Made by a program: the position numbers and the translations under genes. Shown here in pieces: positions 16,786-23,584 of a stretch of DNA of 26,402 nt. Below the pieces are notes generated by a model, which searched no databases, had not been told where the DNA came from, and saw nothing but the letters and a program-made list of their open reading frames with translations. Source of the stretch: UBA7236 sp964638865 (GTDB taxonomy: Bacteria > Bacteroidota > Bacteroidia > Chitinophagales > BACL12); contig CAZXBG010000042.1 in assembly GCA_964638865.1 (NCBI GenBank), forward strand, positions 1 to 26,402, read 5' to 3'. The stretch's first letter is position 1. Every line of letters starts with the position of its first letter.

Positions 16786-17622
16786 CTATAACCCTGCAAT
16801 CATTTCTTTCAAAATAATTGTCATTTTAGGTTCTGCTTCTTTCGCAACAGCTATTACACTTTCAATACTTACCGGTTCAATTTCATCGTGCGGATAACCT
16901 TTATCTGTGATTACAGAAATTGCAAATACCGGCAAACCCATGTGCACAGCCGCCAAAACTTCGGGAACCGTACTCATACCAACAGCATCTCCTCCAATGA
17001 TATGCAGATATTTATATTCTGCAGCAGTTTCTAAATTTGGTCCTGGAACACTCACATAAACACCGGAGTGACAGGTTATATTGTTTGCAACTGCAATTTC
17101 CATCCCCTTAGCTATAAGCTCGGGGTCATAACATTTGAAAAGATCGGGAAAACGTGGTCCGAGATCATAATCGTTCGGACCAATTAAGGGGTTTGAAGGT
17201 TGTAAATTTATATGATCGCGAATGATCATAAGATCACCTTTATTAATATGGGTATTCAAACTACCTGCGGCATTCGAGATAAACAGTTTTTTAATACCCA
17301 ATAATTTTAAGGCTCTTACCGGAAAAACAACTTCTTCCATGGTATAACCTTCATAATAGTGAAACCGGCCTTGCATTGCGACCACTTTTTTATCACCTAT
17401 GGTTCCAAAAATCAGTTTTCCACTGTGACTTTCAACAGTAGATACTTGAAAATGGGGTATCAATGAATAATTGATCTCATTTTCAACCTTGATATCCGTT
17501 ACTAAATTGCCTAATCCGGTTCCCAAAATGATCCCGTATTCAGGTTGAAAGGCAGTGCGTTGGCGAATGAAGTAAACTGCTTCATTCAATCTATCCATTA
17601 ATGTATCCATTTCATTAAACAT
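16786..17622 (-). CDS. punA: Purine nucleoside phosphorylase (trimeric type)
   Basis: This enzyme cleaves purine nucleosides with phosphate to the free base and (deoxy)ribose 1-phosphate, in purine salvage. The protein has 278 residues. Family motifs are GTGLG (34-38), HSGKL (66-70), QGRFHYYEGY (84-93), SNAAGSLN (116-123), VPGPNLETAAEY (192-203), GGDAVGMSTVPEV (210-222) and SVITDKGYP (236-244). Aligning with human PNP by motif spacing, Glu201 is Glu198, Met219 is Met216 and the base-reading Asn243 is Asp240. An Asp there may change the preference between 6-oxo and 6-amino purines. It lies between lpxK (56-base gap) and the methyltransferase (20 bases). A second start at codon 5 is possible. 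Confidence 0.92.
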   Translation of the reverse strand: MFNEMDTLMDRLNEAVYFIRQRTAFQPEYGIILGTGLGNLVTDIKVENEINYSLIPHFQVSTVESHSGKLIFGTIGDKKVVAMQGRFHYYEGYTMEEVVFPVRALKLLGIKKLFISNAAGSLNTHINKGDLMIIRDHINLQPSNPLIGPNDYDLGPRFPDLFKCYDPELIAKGMEIAVANNITCHSGVYVSVPGPNLETAAEYKYLHIIGGDAVGMSTVPEVLAAVHMGLPVFAISVITDKGYPHDEIEPVSIESVIAVAKEAEPKMTIILKEMIAGL

Positions 17623-17678
17623 TTAAAGTGTAAAGATAAGGTTTGTGGGCGAGGGTTGATCCATGCCGGTAAACACCG

Positions 17679-18725
17679 TTAATTCTCTGCGGAGTCACCT
17701 GCGGAATAACTTTTAATATATTGATTTATGAGGTTTGAAAAAGTTTCCTTTTCCTCTAAAAATTTTATTTCAAGTGGTAATACAAAAATGGAAAGTTCCT
17801 GTTTCACAATTGTTTCCTTTTTTTCCATCAAACGCATGGCATCTTTTTCAGTTGTGATAATAATTTTTCCTTCTGATCTAAGTTGAATAAATTTAATATT
17901 ATCATCGGTATAATAATGATGATCGCCAAAGGAAATGGTTTTAAGGCTATTGAATTTATTGTTTAAATAATGCTCCATTTCTTTATTATTTGCAATCCCT
18001 GTCACCATCAAAGCACCTTGATTTCCAACAGATTTTATTTTTTGATCCTCGAACAATGGATATATATTTCCGTATTGTTGTGTTGTAAAAAATACTTTTT
18101 GATTTTCATTGGGACCAATTTTCATTTTGATCTCATTTTTTTCGGAAGTCGATAATTTTTCAGGACATTTTGTGACTATAATAATATTTGCTCTTTTTTT
18201 TCCGGCTTGCGGTTCTCTCAAATTTCCGGCAGGAAGCATATGATCTTCCGTAAAAAGTTTATTGTATTGTGTCAATAAAATTTGATACCCGGCTTTTAAT
18301 CTTCGATGTTGCATACCATCGTCGAGGATAACCACTTTTACATCGGGTTCATCATTTAATAAATAATAAATTCCGATGACCCGTTTTTCGCTTACCGCAA
18401 CTTCTGCATCAGGATATTTTTGTTTGTATAATTTTGGTTCATCACCAATATCCTCTACTAAACTTAATTCGGTGGCAAGACCATATCCTTTCATTTTTCT
18501 TTTATACCCTCTGCTCAATGTTGCCACTTTATAATTTGGCATAAGCAAACGGAGCAAATATTCCACATGTGGAGTTTTTCCGGTGCCACCGGTAGTAAGA
18601 TTTCCAACTAAAATAACCGGAAAATCAAATTCAAAACTCCGCAGCCATCCTTTGTCGTAAAAAAAATTTCTTATAAGTATCAGAGCGCCATATATCCATG
18701 CAAATGGAAGAAGTAAAATCCGCAT
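17679..18725 (-). CDS. lpxK: Tetraacyldisaccharide 4'-kinase (lipid A synthesis)
   Basis: LpxK phosphorylates the 4' position of tetraacyldisaccharide 1-phosphate to make lipid IVA, at the cytoplasmic face of the inner membrane. The 348-residue protein has an N-terminal hydrophobic/amphipathic segment (1-24), the P-loop GNLTTGGTGKTPHVEYL (41-57), SRGYKRK (71-77), the DDGMQHRRL motif (135-143) containing the family's conserved Asp and His, and LPAGNLREP. All are intact. It starts the minus-strand run lpxK-pnp-methyltransferase-porin; I saw no exact -7 element upstream. Presence of lpxK supports a Gram-negative, lipid A-producing organism. Confidence 0.95.
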   Translation of the reverse strand: MRILLLPFAWIYGALILIRNFFYDKGWLRSFEFDFPVILVGNLTTGGTGKTPHVEYLLRLLMPNYKVATLSRGYKRKMKGYGLATELSLVEDIGDEPKLYKQKYPDAEVAVSEKRVIGIYYLLNDEPDVKVVILDDGMQHRRLKAGYQILLTQYNKLFTEDHMLPAGNLREPQAGKKRANIIIVTKCPEKLSTSEKNEIKMKIGPNENQKVFFTTQQYGNIYPLFEDQKIKSVGNQGALMVTGIANNKEMEHYLNNKFNSLKTISFGDHHYYTDDNIKFIQLRSEGKIIITTEKDAMRLMEKKETIVKQELSIFVLPLEIKFLEEKETFSNLINQYIKSYSAGDSAEN

Positions 18726-18810
18726 GGGGGCGAAAGTAATAAAAAAAGAGTGTTGTTTTAGATTTGGAACATTTCGTTTTGAAATCTATATTATTGATAG
18801 GTTCATTTCC

Positions 18811-18850
18811 CTCAGTCCTGCACAGGTATTCGAAACCTGTGAGGTCGAGG
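18811..18850. repeat. CACAGGT-TTCGAA-ACCTGTG palindromic element
   Basis: CACAGGT at 18821-18827 and ACCTGTG at 18835-18841 are perfect inverted arms around ATTCGAA. The flanks CCTCAGTCCTG and AGGTCGAGG extend the pairing imperfectly. I remember similar AGGTC/GACCT hairpins as common intergenic repeats in Bacteroidota, so this may be a decayed copy. There is no T-run to make it a terminator. Confidence 0.55.
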
Positions 18851-18948
18851 GCTGTTCATTCGTGTATTCGTGGCTACCTTTTTTTAACACACAAAATACC
18901 AAAAACCCCCAAACAGTTTCGTGTCTGCCCCTTTTACCCCACAAAATG

Positions 18949-18993
18949 AAAAAAAACCACAAATACAGGAAAAAAATTCCTGTATTTGTGGTT
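18949..18993 (-). terminator. Strong intrinsic terminator of the cupredoxin gene
   Basis: AACCACAAATACAGGAA (18955-18971) and its exact complement (18977-18993) form a 17-pair stem with an AAAAA loop. On the minus strand the stem is followed by eight T (complement of 18949-18956). It lies about 50 bases after the stop codon of the gene at 19042-19950. Confidence 0.9.
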
Positions 18994-19041
18994 ATAAAAA
19001 CTTAAAATAAATCTTTTATTTCCAAATGAGTTTCAAAAACA

Positions 19042-19950
19042 TTATTGCACCAAAATGTCCTGTGTATAATCCTTTCCGTCCACAGTAACTTTTATAATGG
19101 CGTTGCCTTTGAATCCTTCCGGAAGTTTAATATTTTCGACAAAATCCATTTCCATTAATGTGACCGGTTGCTCCAAGATGAGTTTACCTGTCATATCGTA
19201 AACCTGAACCTTCACATCATCCTGATGTACATGCATCATTACAACCTGAAATTCACCGGAATTCGGATTCGGGTAAACGCCCATTTGGGTTATATGTTCT
19301 TCCTGAACGGGAGGCGTTTCCTGTTTTGTATCTCCTTCTCCATCATCAAAAGCAAGTGTTGTGAATGTTTGAATAGGTGAAAATGGGCTGTTTACGGCTC
19401 CGCAAATAGTTTTTACCTTGTATTGATAGGAAGTAGCAGGTGTTAAACCCGTAAGTTTTTTTGAAAGAACTGTTGAATTAACTTTCAGCCAGGTTACAGC
19501 ACCCACCTGGCGGTATTGTACCTGATATTTTGTTGCACCTACCGCAGCGCTCCATGAAATTTTTGCTGTGGTGGAAGTTACCATAGAATGCATAACCCCC
19601 GTTGGAGCATTGCATGTTGGAGGTGCACAACTAACGGTAATTGTTCCAGACATGCCGGTTCCACCAGTTCCACCGTGAAAACCACAGTAATATGCATAGG
19701 TGCCGGCCGCAGTAAGCACAATATTTTGGTCGATAAGCGCCCCGCTCATGGTAAAAGTTGCCCAGGCTCCGGTTTCAGAAATTACCGGATGTGTACCATT
19801 AACGCGATGGAACTGAATAGTATCATTGCAGCTCACGGTCAGAGCATTCGGTGTAAAAACGAAGTTGGAAACATTGATAATGTGAATGGTTGCATGCATT
19901 GTTCCCGTCAACGCAAAACATAATAATAGGAGTAATTGTATTTTTTTCAT
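19042..19950 (-). CDS. Secreted cupredoxin / fibronectin III protein with T9SS type A sorting domain
   Basis: The protein has 302 residues. Residues 1-20 are a signal peptide (MKKIQLLLLLCFALTGTMHA). Residues 21-108 form a plastocyanin-like domain (INVSNFVFTPNALTVSCNDT) with a plausible type 1 copper site: His54 (GTHPV), Cys89, His92 and Met100 (YYCGFHGG with a later GM). The C-to-M loop (C-x2-H-x7-M) is longer than plastocyanin's C-x2-H-x4-M. An Fn3 domain follows (about 114-198), then an acidic linker, then a type A sorting domain (about 220-302, VYPNPNSGEFQV ... QDILVQ). It is probably a surface-bound or released copper protein, perhaps in electron transfer or copper capture. It has its own promoter region and terminator. 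Confidence 0.82.
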   Translation of the reverse strand: MKKIQLLLLLCFALTGTMHATIHIINVSNFVFTPNALTVSCNDTIQFHRVNGTHPVISETGAWATFTMSGALIDQNIVLTAAGTYAYYCGFHGGTGGTGMSGTITVSCAPPTCNAPTGVMHSMVTSTTAKISWSAAVGATKYQVQYRQVGAVTWLKVNSTVLSKKLTGLTPATSYQYKVKTICGAVNSPFSPIQTFTTLAFDDGEGDTKQETPPVQEEHITQMGVYPNPNSGEFQVVMMHVHQDDVKVQVYDMTGKLILEQPVTLMEMDFVENIKLPEGFKGNAIIKVTVDGKDYTQDILVQ

Positions 19951-19969
19951 TTTAATCAGATTTAGCTGT

Positions 19970-20000
19970 TAAATGTATATACATTATTTGAAAACTTCAA
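19970..20000 (-). promoter_or_regulatory. Candidate promoter of the cupredoxin gene
   Basis: On the minus strand, TTG (20000-19998), 20 bases and TACATTTA (19977-19970) match the Bacteroidota promoter layout with one mismatch at the last base of the -7 box, about 19 bases before the start codon. Two palindromes overlap it. Confidence 0.5.
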
Positions 20001-20006
20001 ATAATG
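19972..20006. promoter_or_regulatory. Two adjacent palindromes in the divergent spacer (possible operator)
   Basis: AATGTATATACATT (19972-19985) is a perfect 14-base palindrome covering part of the -7 box. CATTATTTGAA (19982-19992) and TTCAAATAATG (19996-20006) are perfect 11-base inverted arms separated by AAC and cover the -33 TTG. Dyads of this size over a promoter suggest a dimeric repressor site; no regulator gene is adjacent. Confidence 0.45.
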
Positions 20007-20116
20007 GAACGTTAAATTCTTATCGAATCAACAAAAACCTGTGAATATGGGGGCAGCGATGCATCCTATCTTAAAAATTTTTTACCTAAACTTGCGTTTG
20101 TCAAAGGTTTCTGACT

Positions 20117-22069
20117 ATGAAAACAACCAAAAATAATTATCCATTGCCAGGGAAAACAATTTTGTTTTGTTTTGTGCTTTTTCTAGGACTGGCAGGTTGT
20201 TTTTCGAACTCAGCAACTCCTTTTAATGGAGATTATTCAGAAACCATTGAAGACAGGGCAATATTTGAGAAATTGAAAGGAGAAGCATTATCAGATAAAT
20301 ACAGTAATATCGAAGCTGTTAAAATTCTGCTTGATGTTAAAACAGATAAATTATATTTTATTGCCTCGTCAAAATATTATTTTCACTATGATTTTGCGCT
20401 TAATGTTTTGAATGTTCCGTATTCATTAGGAGAATTTAATTATTCGAGTTACAGTTCCGATGAAACCAGAAAATATATCCTTGCTACCATCAATTATTTT
20501 CCACTGGCGGACATTTACACCCTGGAATTTGCCGGATCTGATCTTAGTAATCCAACAGATATAAGTTATGTATTTAATAAAATAAAAACGAACACTTATT
20601 TTGGAGATTCCTTAACAATTCTTGCAAATACTTTACATATTCAGCAATTAATAAATAAAGGTGATTTAACAGTTCCTTTTATAACACCCGATGTAATATT
20701 TAAAGACCAACAATTTCAAGTGGTAAACGAAGGAATTGCTTATGGCTATTTAAAAAAAATCTATGATGTAAAAAACATAATGGATAGTGTAAAACCGAAA
20801 GATATATTACTGATAAATCAAAACCCACTGGATCTGCCATTGTGCGCAGCTATTGTTACCACGCAGTTTCAAACCCCATTAAGCCATATTAATGTATTGA
20901 GCCACAACAGAAAAATGGTTTGCATGATGTATACTGAATCATGGTTTGACGCAACCTTTAAAAAATTAGAAAATAAACTGGTAAAACTTACAGTAAATAA
21001 GGACACCTTTTTTCTGGAAGAAGCAAAGTATGAGGATGCTGTTAAATTCTGGAAAAACCAACCCGAGTATAAATTAAATAAACTCAAAAGCGATCTTTCG
21101 GTTCAATCAATAATAGATATCAAGAATATTAATTATACTTCAAAGGACATTGTAGGGAGCAAGGCTGTAAATTTCGGTGAATTAAATAAAATGAAAATTG
21201 AAGGCCTGTTTAATGTTCCGGAGGGAGCATTTGGTATACCATTCTATTTTTATAAAGAGCATATTTTACAAACAAAAATTGATAGTCTGTTACAGATTTT
21301 AGCAACAGACACAAGTATCCAAAATAATTCAATTTTATTGGAAAAACATTTGAAAACGATAAGAAAAGCGATAAAAAATGCACCCTTAGATCAAAATTTA
21401 TTACAATCGGTAGAAAATAAAATAAGGGCAAATAATTTTGGCAAAACCTATCGTTTCCGATCTTCCACAAATGCAGAAGATATATCCGGATTTAATGGTG
21501 CAGGATTGTATGATTCGAAAACTGGAATTCTGAACGATTCGTCAAAATCAATCGAAAATGCAATAAAGGAGGTTTGGGCTAGCACTTTTACCTACAGAGC
21601 ATATAATGAACGAAGCATTTTTAATATAGAAGAATCATCCGTTTGTATGGGAATTCTTGTTCATCGTTCTTTTCCGGAGGAGACTGCAAATGGAGTTGCA
21701 ATTACCAAAAATTTATACAGGACTGAATTTCCGGGATTTGTAGTGAATGTTCAAATTGGAGAAATTTCGGTGGTAGAACCTGGCGAGCGTATTATCTGTG
21801 ATCAGTTTGTTGTTTACAATACCATTGAACTCGGCGATCGCAGTGATCATATAGCAGCGGATTATATCACCTTTTCAAATCAAAATAATGGAATACCGGT
21901 TTTGAGTGAAGAGCAAATAAATATCTTATATCTTGCATTGGGAGAAATTAAATCCTATTATTATACACGCCACTCAACAAATTCGGGTTATCGGGACTAC
22001 AGTCTGGATATAGAATTCAAATTTGACGGATTAAAAGGCCTTTATATTAAACAAGTGAGGCCATATTGA
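20117..22069 (+). CDS. Predicted lipoprotein with phosphohistidine swivel and dikinase-type ATP-grasp domains
   Basis: The protein has 650 residues. Residues 15-27 are hydrophobic and end in a lipobox, LAGC, with Cys28; +2 is Phe, and no acidic surface-export signal follows. Residues about 40-190 are unrecognised. Around 225-300 is a swivel domain with TPLSHINVLSHNRKMVCM, where His257 fits the phospho-accepting His. Residues about 345-650 are a PEP synthase-type ATP-grasp domain: GSKAVNFGELNKM (347-359), RFRSSTNAEDISGFNGAGLY (446-465), VWASTFTYRAYNER (486-499), DIEFKFDG (631-638) and a terminal QVRPY. There is no PEP/pyruvate barrel. The order His domain then ATP domain is that of glucan, water dikinases. 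Substrate and location are puzzling, because ATP is scarce outside the cytoplasm. It lies 77 bases before the O-acyltransferase. Confidence 0.75.
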   Translation: MKTTKNNYPLPGKTILFCFVLFLGLAGCFSNSATPFNGDYSETIEDRAIFEKLKGEALSDKYSNIEAVKILLDVKTDKLYFIASSKYYFHYDFALNVLNVPYSLGEFNYSSYSSDETRKYILATINYFPLADIYTLEFAGSDLSNPTDISYVFNKIKTNTYFGDSLTILANTLHIQQLINKGDLTVPFITPDVIFKDQQFQVVNEGIAYGYLKKIYDVKNIMDSVKPKDILLINQNPLDLPLCAAIVTTQFQTPLSHINVLSHNRKMVCMMYTESWFDATFKKLENKLVKLTVNKDTFFLEEAKYEDAVKFWKNQPEYKLNKLKSDLSVQSIIDIKNINYTSKDIVGSKAVNFGELNKMKIEGLFNVPEGAFGIPFYFYKEHILQTKIDSLLQILATDTSIQNNSILLEKHLKTIRKAIKNAPLDQNLLQSVENKIRANNFGKTYRFRSSTNAEDISGFNGAGLYDSKTGILNDSSKSIENAIKEVWASTFTYRAYNERSIFNIEESSVCMGILVHRSFPEETANGVAITKNLYRTEFPGFVVNVQIGEISVVEPGERIICDQFVVYNTIELGDRSDHIAADYITFSNQNNGIPVLSEEQINILYLALGEIKSYYYTRHSTNSGYRDYSLDIEFKFDGLKGLYIKQVRPY

Positions 22070-22146
22070 TAGTTTAACCCTAACTTACCCTCAGACATTT
22101 TTAAATTCTGTGCTTTTTAGCTTTATTTGCACTTTGTTGTATTTCT

Positions 22147-23580
22147 ATGGTTTTTAGCAGCTCCTACTTTTTAACGATATTTTTACCACTGTTTGTAATA
22201 ATTTACAGTCTGTTACCCAAAAAAGCGGGTATCAAGAATTTTTTTATTCTTGGAAGTTCCATTTTTTTTTACAGTTGGGGAGGACCTCAATTTATTTTTA
22301 TCATACTAATAGCAACATTTCTTGATTTTTGGTTTGTGAAATTCATGCATAATGCTACTACAAACAGGAATAGGATATTACTTTTTATACTTTCGCTTTC
22401 TGTAAATCTGGGATTACTTATTTATTTTAAATACTGTAATTTTTTTGTAGATAATCTCAATTCCTTAACCCATATTTTCGGATTACCTGCCATAGAGATC
22501 GCGAAGATTTTGTTGCCTATCGGTATTTCCTTTTATACATTTGAAAGTATTACTTATGCAGTTGATGTGTATAGAAGGGTGCATAAACCACTGGATAATT
22601 TTTGGGAGTATCAATTATATATTTTGTTATTTCCTAAATTAATTGCCGGACCCATAGTTCGGTATATTGATATTTCTGATCAGATAAAAGATCACGTAAA
22701 CAATGAAACGGCGAATAATAAATTATCGGGTTTCATACAATTTTGTATCGGCTTGAGTAAAAAGGTGTTGATCGCAAACACCATGGGAGCACAAGCAGAT
22801 GCTATATTTGGTTTGGATTCCGATTCACTCAATACCACGGCAGCCTGGATAGGAGCAATTGCCTATACTTTTCAGATCTATTTCGATTTTTCAGGGTATT
22901 CAGATATGGCAATTGGCATTGGAAAGTTTATGGGATTTAAATTGCCGGAGAATTTTAATAGTCCCTATACTGCAACCAATATAACAGAATTCTGGCGGCG
23001 ATGGCATATTACTTTGGGTGCATGGATGAAAAATTATTTATACATTCCGTTAGGGGGAAATAAAGGCAATGCAATACGAACTTATATTAATCTGGGAATT
23101 GTTTTTTTCGTTTCCGGATTATGGCATGGAGCAAGCTGGAACTTTGTTTTTTGGGGAGTTTACCACGGCGTTTTTTTGATATTGGAACGGAGTTTTTTAT
23201 TGAAGTTGTTAAATAAAGCAGGTAAAATAACTGGCATACTTTATTGTTTTATTGTTGTGGTTGTTGGTTGGGTATTTTTCAGATTGGAAAATATTGCAGA
23301 TGCTTTTAATTACGTGAAAACAATGTTTGCATTCGATTTCAACCCAACGAAAAATATTGTAACAATTAATGATTTTGATTATGTTGTTTTTGCAGCTATC
23401 TTATTTTCGTTTATCGCCCTGAGTAAAAAAATAAAACCATTACACGACCGAATATTTTATGGTGTGTTAAAACAAAAAGAATATATCCCGTTCACCTTAG
23501 GAGGCATTTTTGTTTATCTTATCTGTGTAATGTATGTAAGTGCATCCACGTTTAATCCTTTTATTTATTTCAGATTCTGA
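22147..23580 (+). CDS. AlgI-like MBOAT O-acyltransferase
   Basis: This is a 477-residue polytopic inner-membrane protein, hydrophobic from residue 5 onward with roughly ten or more helices. The family moves an acyl group, usually acetyl, across the inner membrane for O-acylation of an exported polymer, as AlgI does for alginate. Key MBOAT/AlgI motifs are present: FDFSGYSDMAIGIGKFMGF (246-264), FWRRWHITLGAWMKNYLYIP (282-301, with His287) and SGLWHGASWNF (323-333, catalytic His327). The AlgX/AlgJ-like gene follows four bases later, giving the standard two-part export-acylation pair. No polymer synthase is in the window, so the substrate is unknown; alginate itself is unlikely in the absence of alg genes. 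Confidence 0.9.
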   Translation: MVFSSSYFLTIFLPLFVIIYSLLPKKAGIKNFFILGSSIFFYSWGGPQFIFIILIATFLDFWFVKFMHNATTNRNRILLFILSLSVNLGLLIYFKYCNFFVDNLNSLTHIFGLPAIEIAKILLPIGISFYTFESITYAVDVYRRVHKPLDNFWEYQLYILLFPKLIAGPIVRYIDISDQIKDHVNNETANNKLSGFIQFCIGLSKKVLIANTMGAQADAIFGLDSDSLNTTAAWIGAIAYTFQIYFDFSGYSDMAIGIGKFMGFKLPENFNSPYTATNITEFWRRWHITLGAWMKNYLYIPLGGNKGNAIRTYINLGIVFFVSGLWHGASWNFVFWGVYHGVFLILERSFLLKLLNKAGKITGILYCFIVVVVGWVFFRLENIADAFNYVKTMFAFDFNPTKNIVTINDFDYVVFAAILFSFIALSKKIKPLHDRIFYGVLKQKEYIPFTLGGIFVYLICVMYVSASTFNPFIYFRF

Positions 23581-23584
23581 GTCT

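Larger units (their letters stand above)
18726..19041. other. Intergenic region with a palindromic repeat and a terminator
   Basis: No gene is credible in these 316 bases. They hold an imperfect hairpin centred on TTCGAA (18811-18850), two ATTCGTG units separated by one base (18858-18872) that echo the unit at 9475-9488, an A/C-rich stretch (about 18888-18948), and a perfect inverted repeat at 18955-18993 that ends the cupredoxin gene on the minus strand. The promoter of lpxK should lie near 18726-18780 but shows no exact consensus. Confidence 0.7.

Noticed and set aside
18724..19005. Plus-strand open frames in the lpxK-cupredoxin gap
   Set aside because: They run through the palindrome, an A/C-rich tract and the terminator stem, and show no protein-like composition.
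22070..22146. A separate promoter before the MBOAT gene
   Set aside because: The T-rich spacer has near-matches (TAGCTTTA) but no TAnnTTTG with a placed TTG, and no terminator before it; co-transcription with the upstream gene is simpler.
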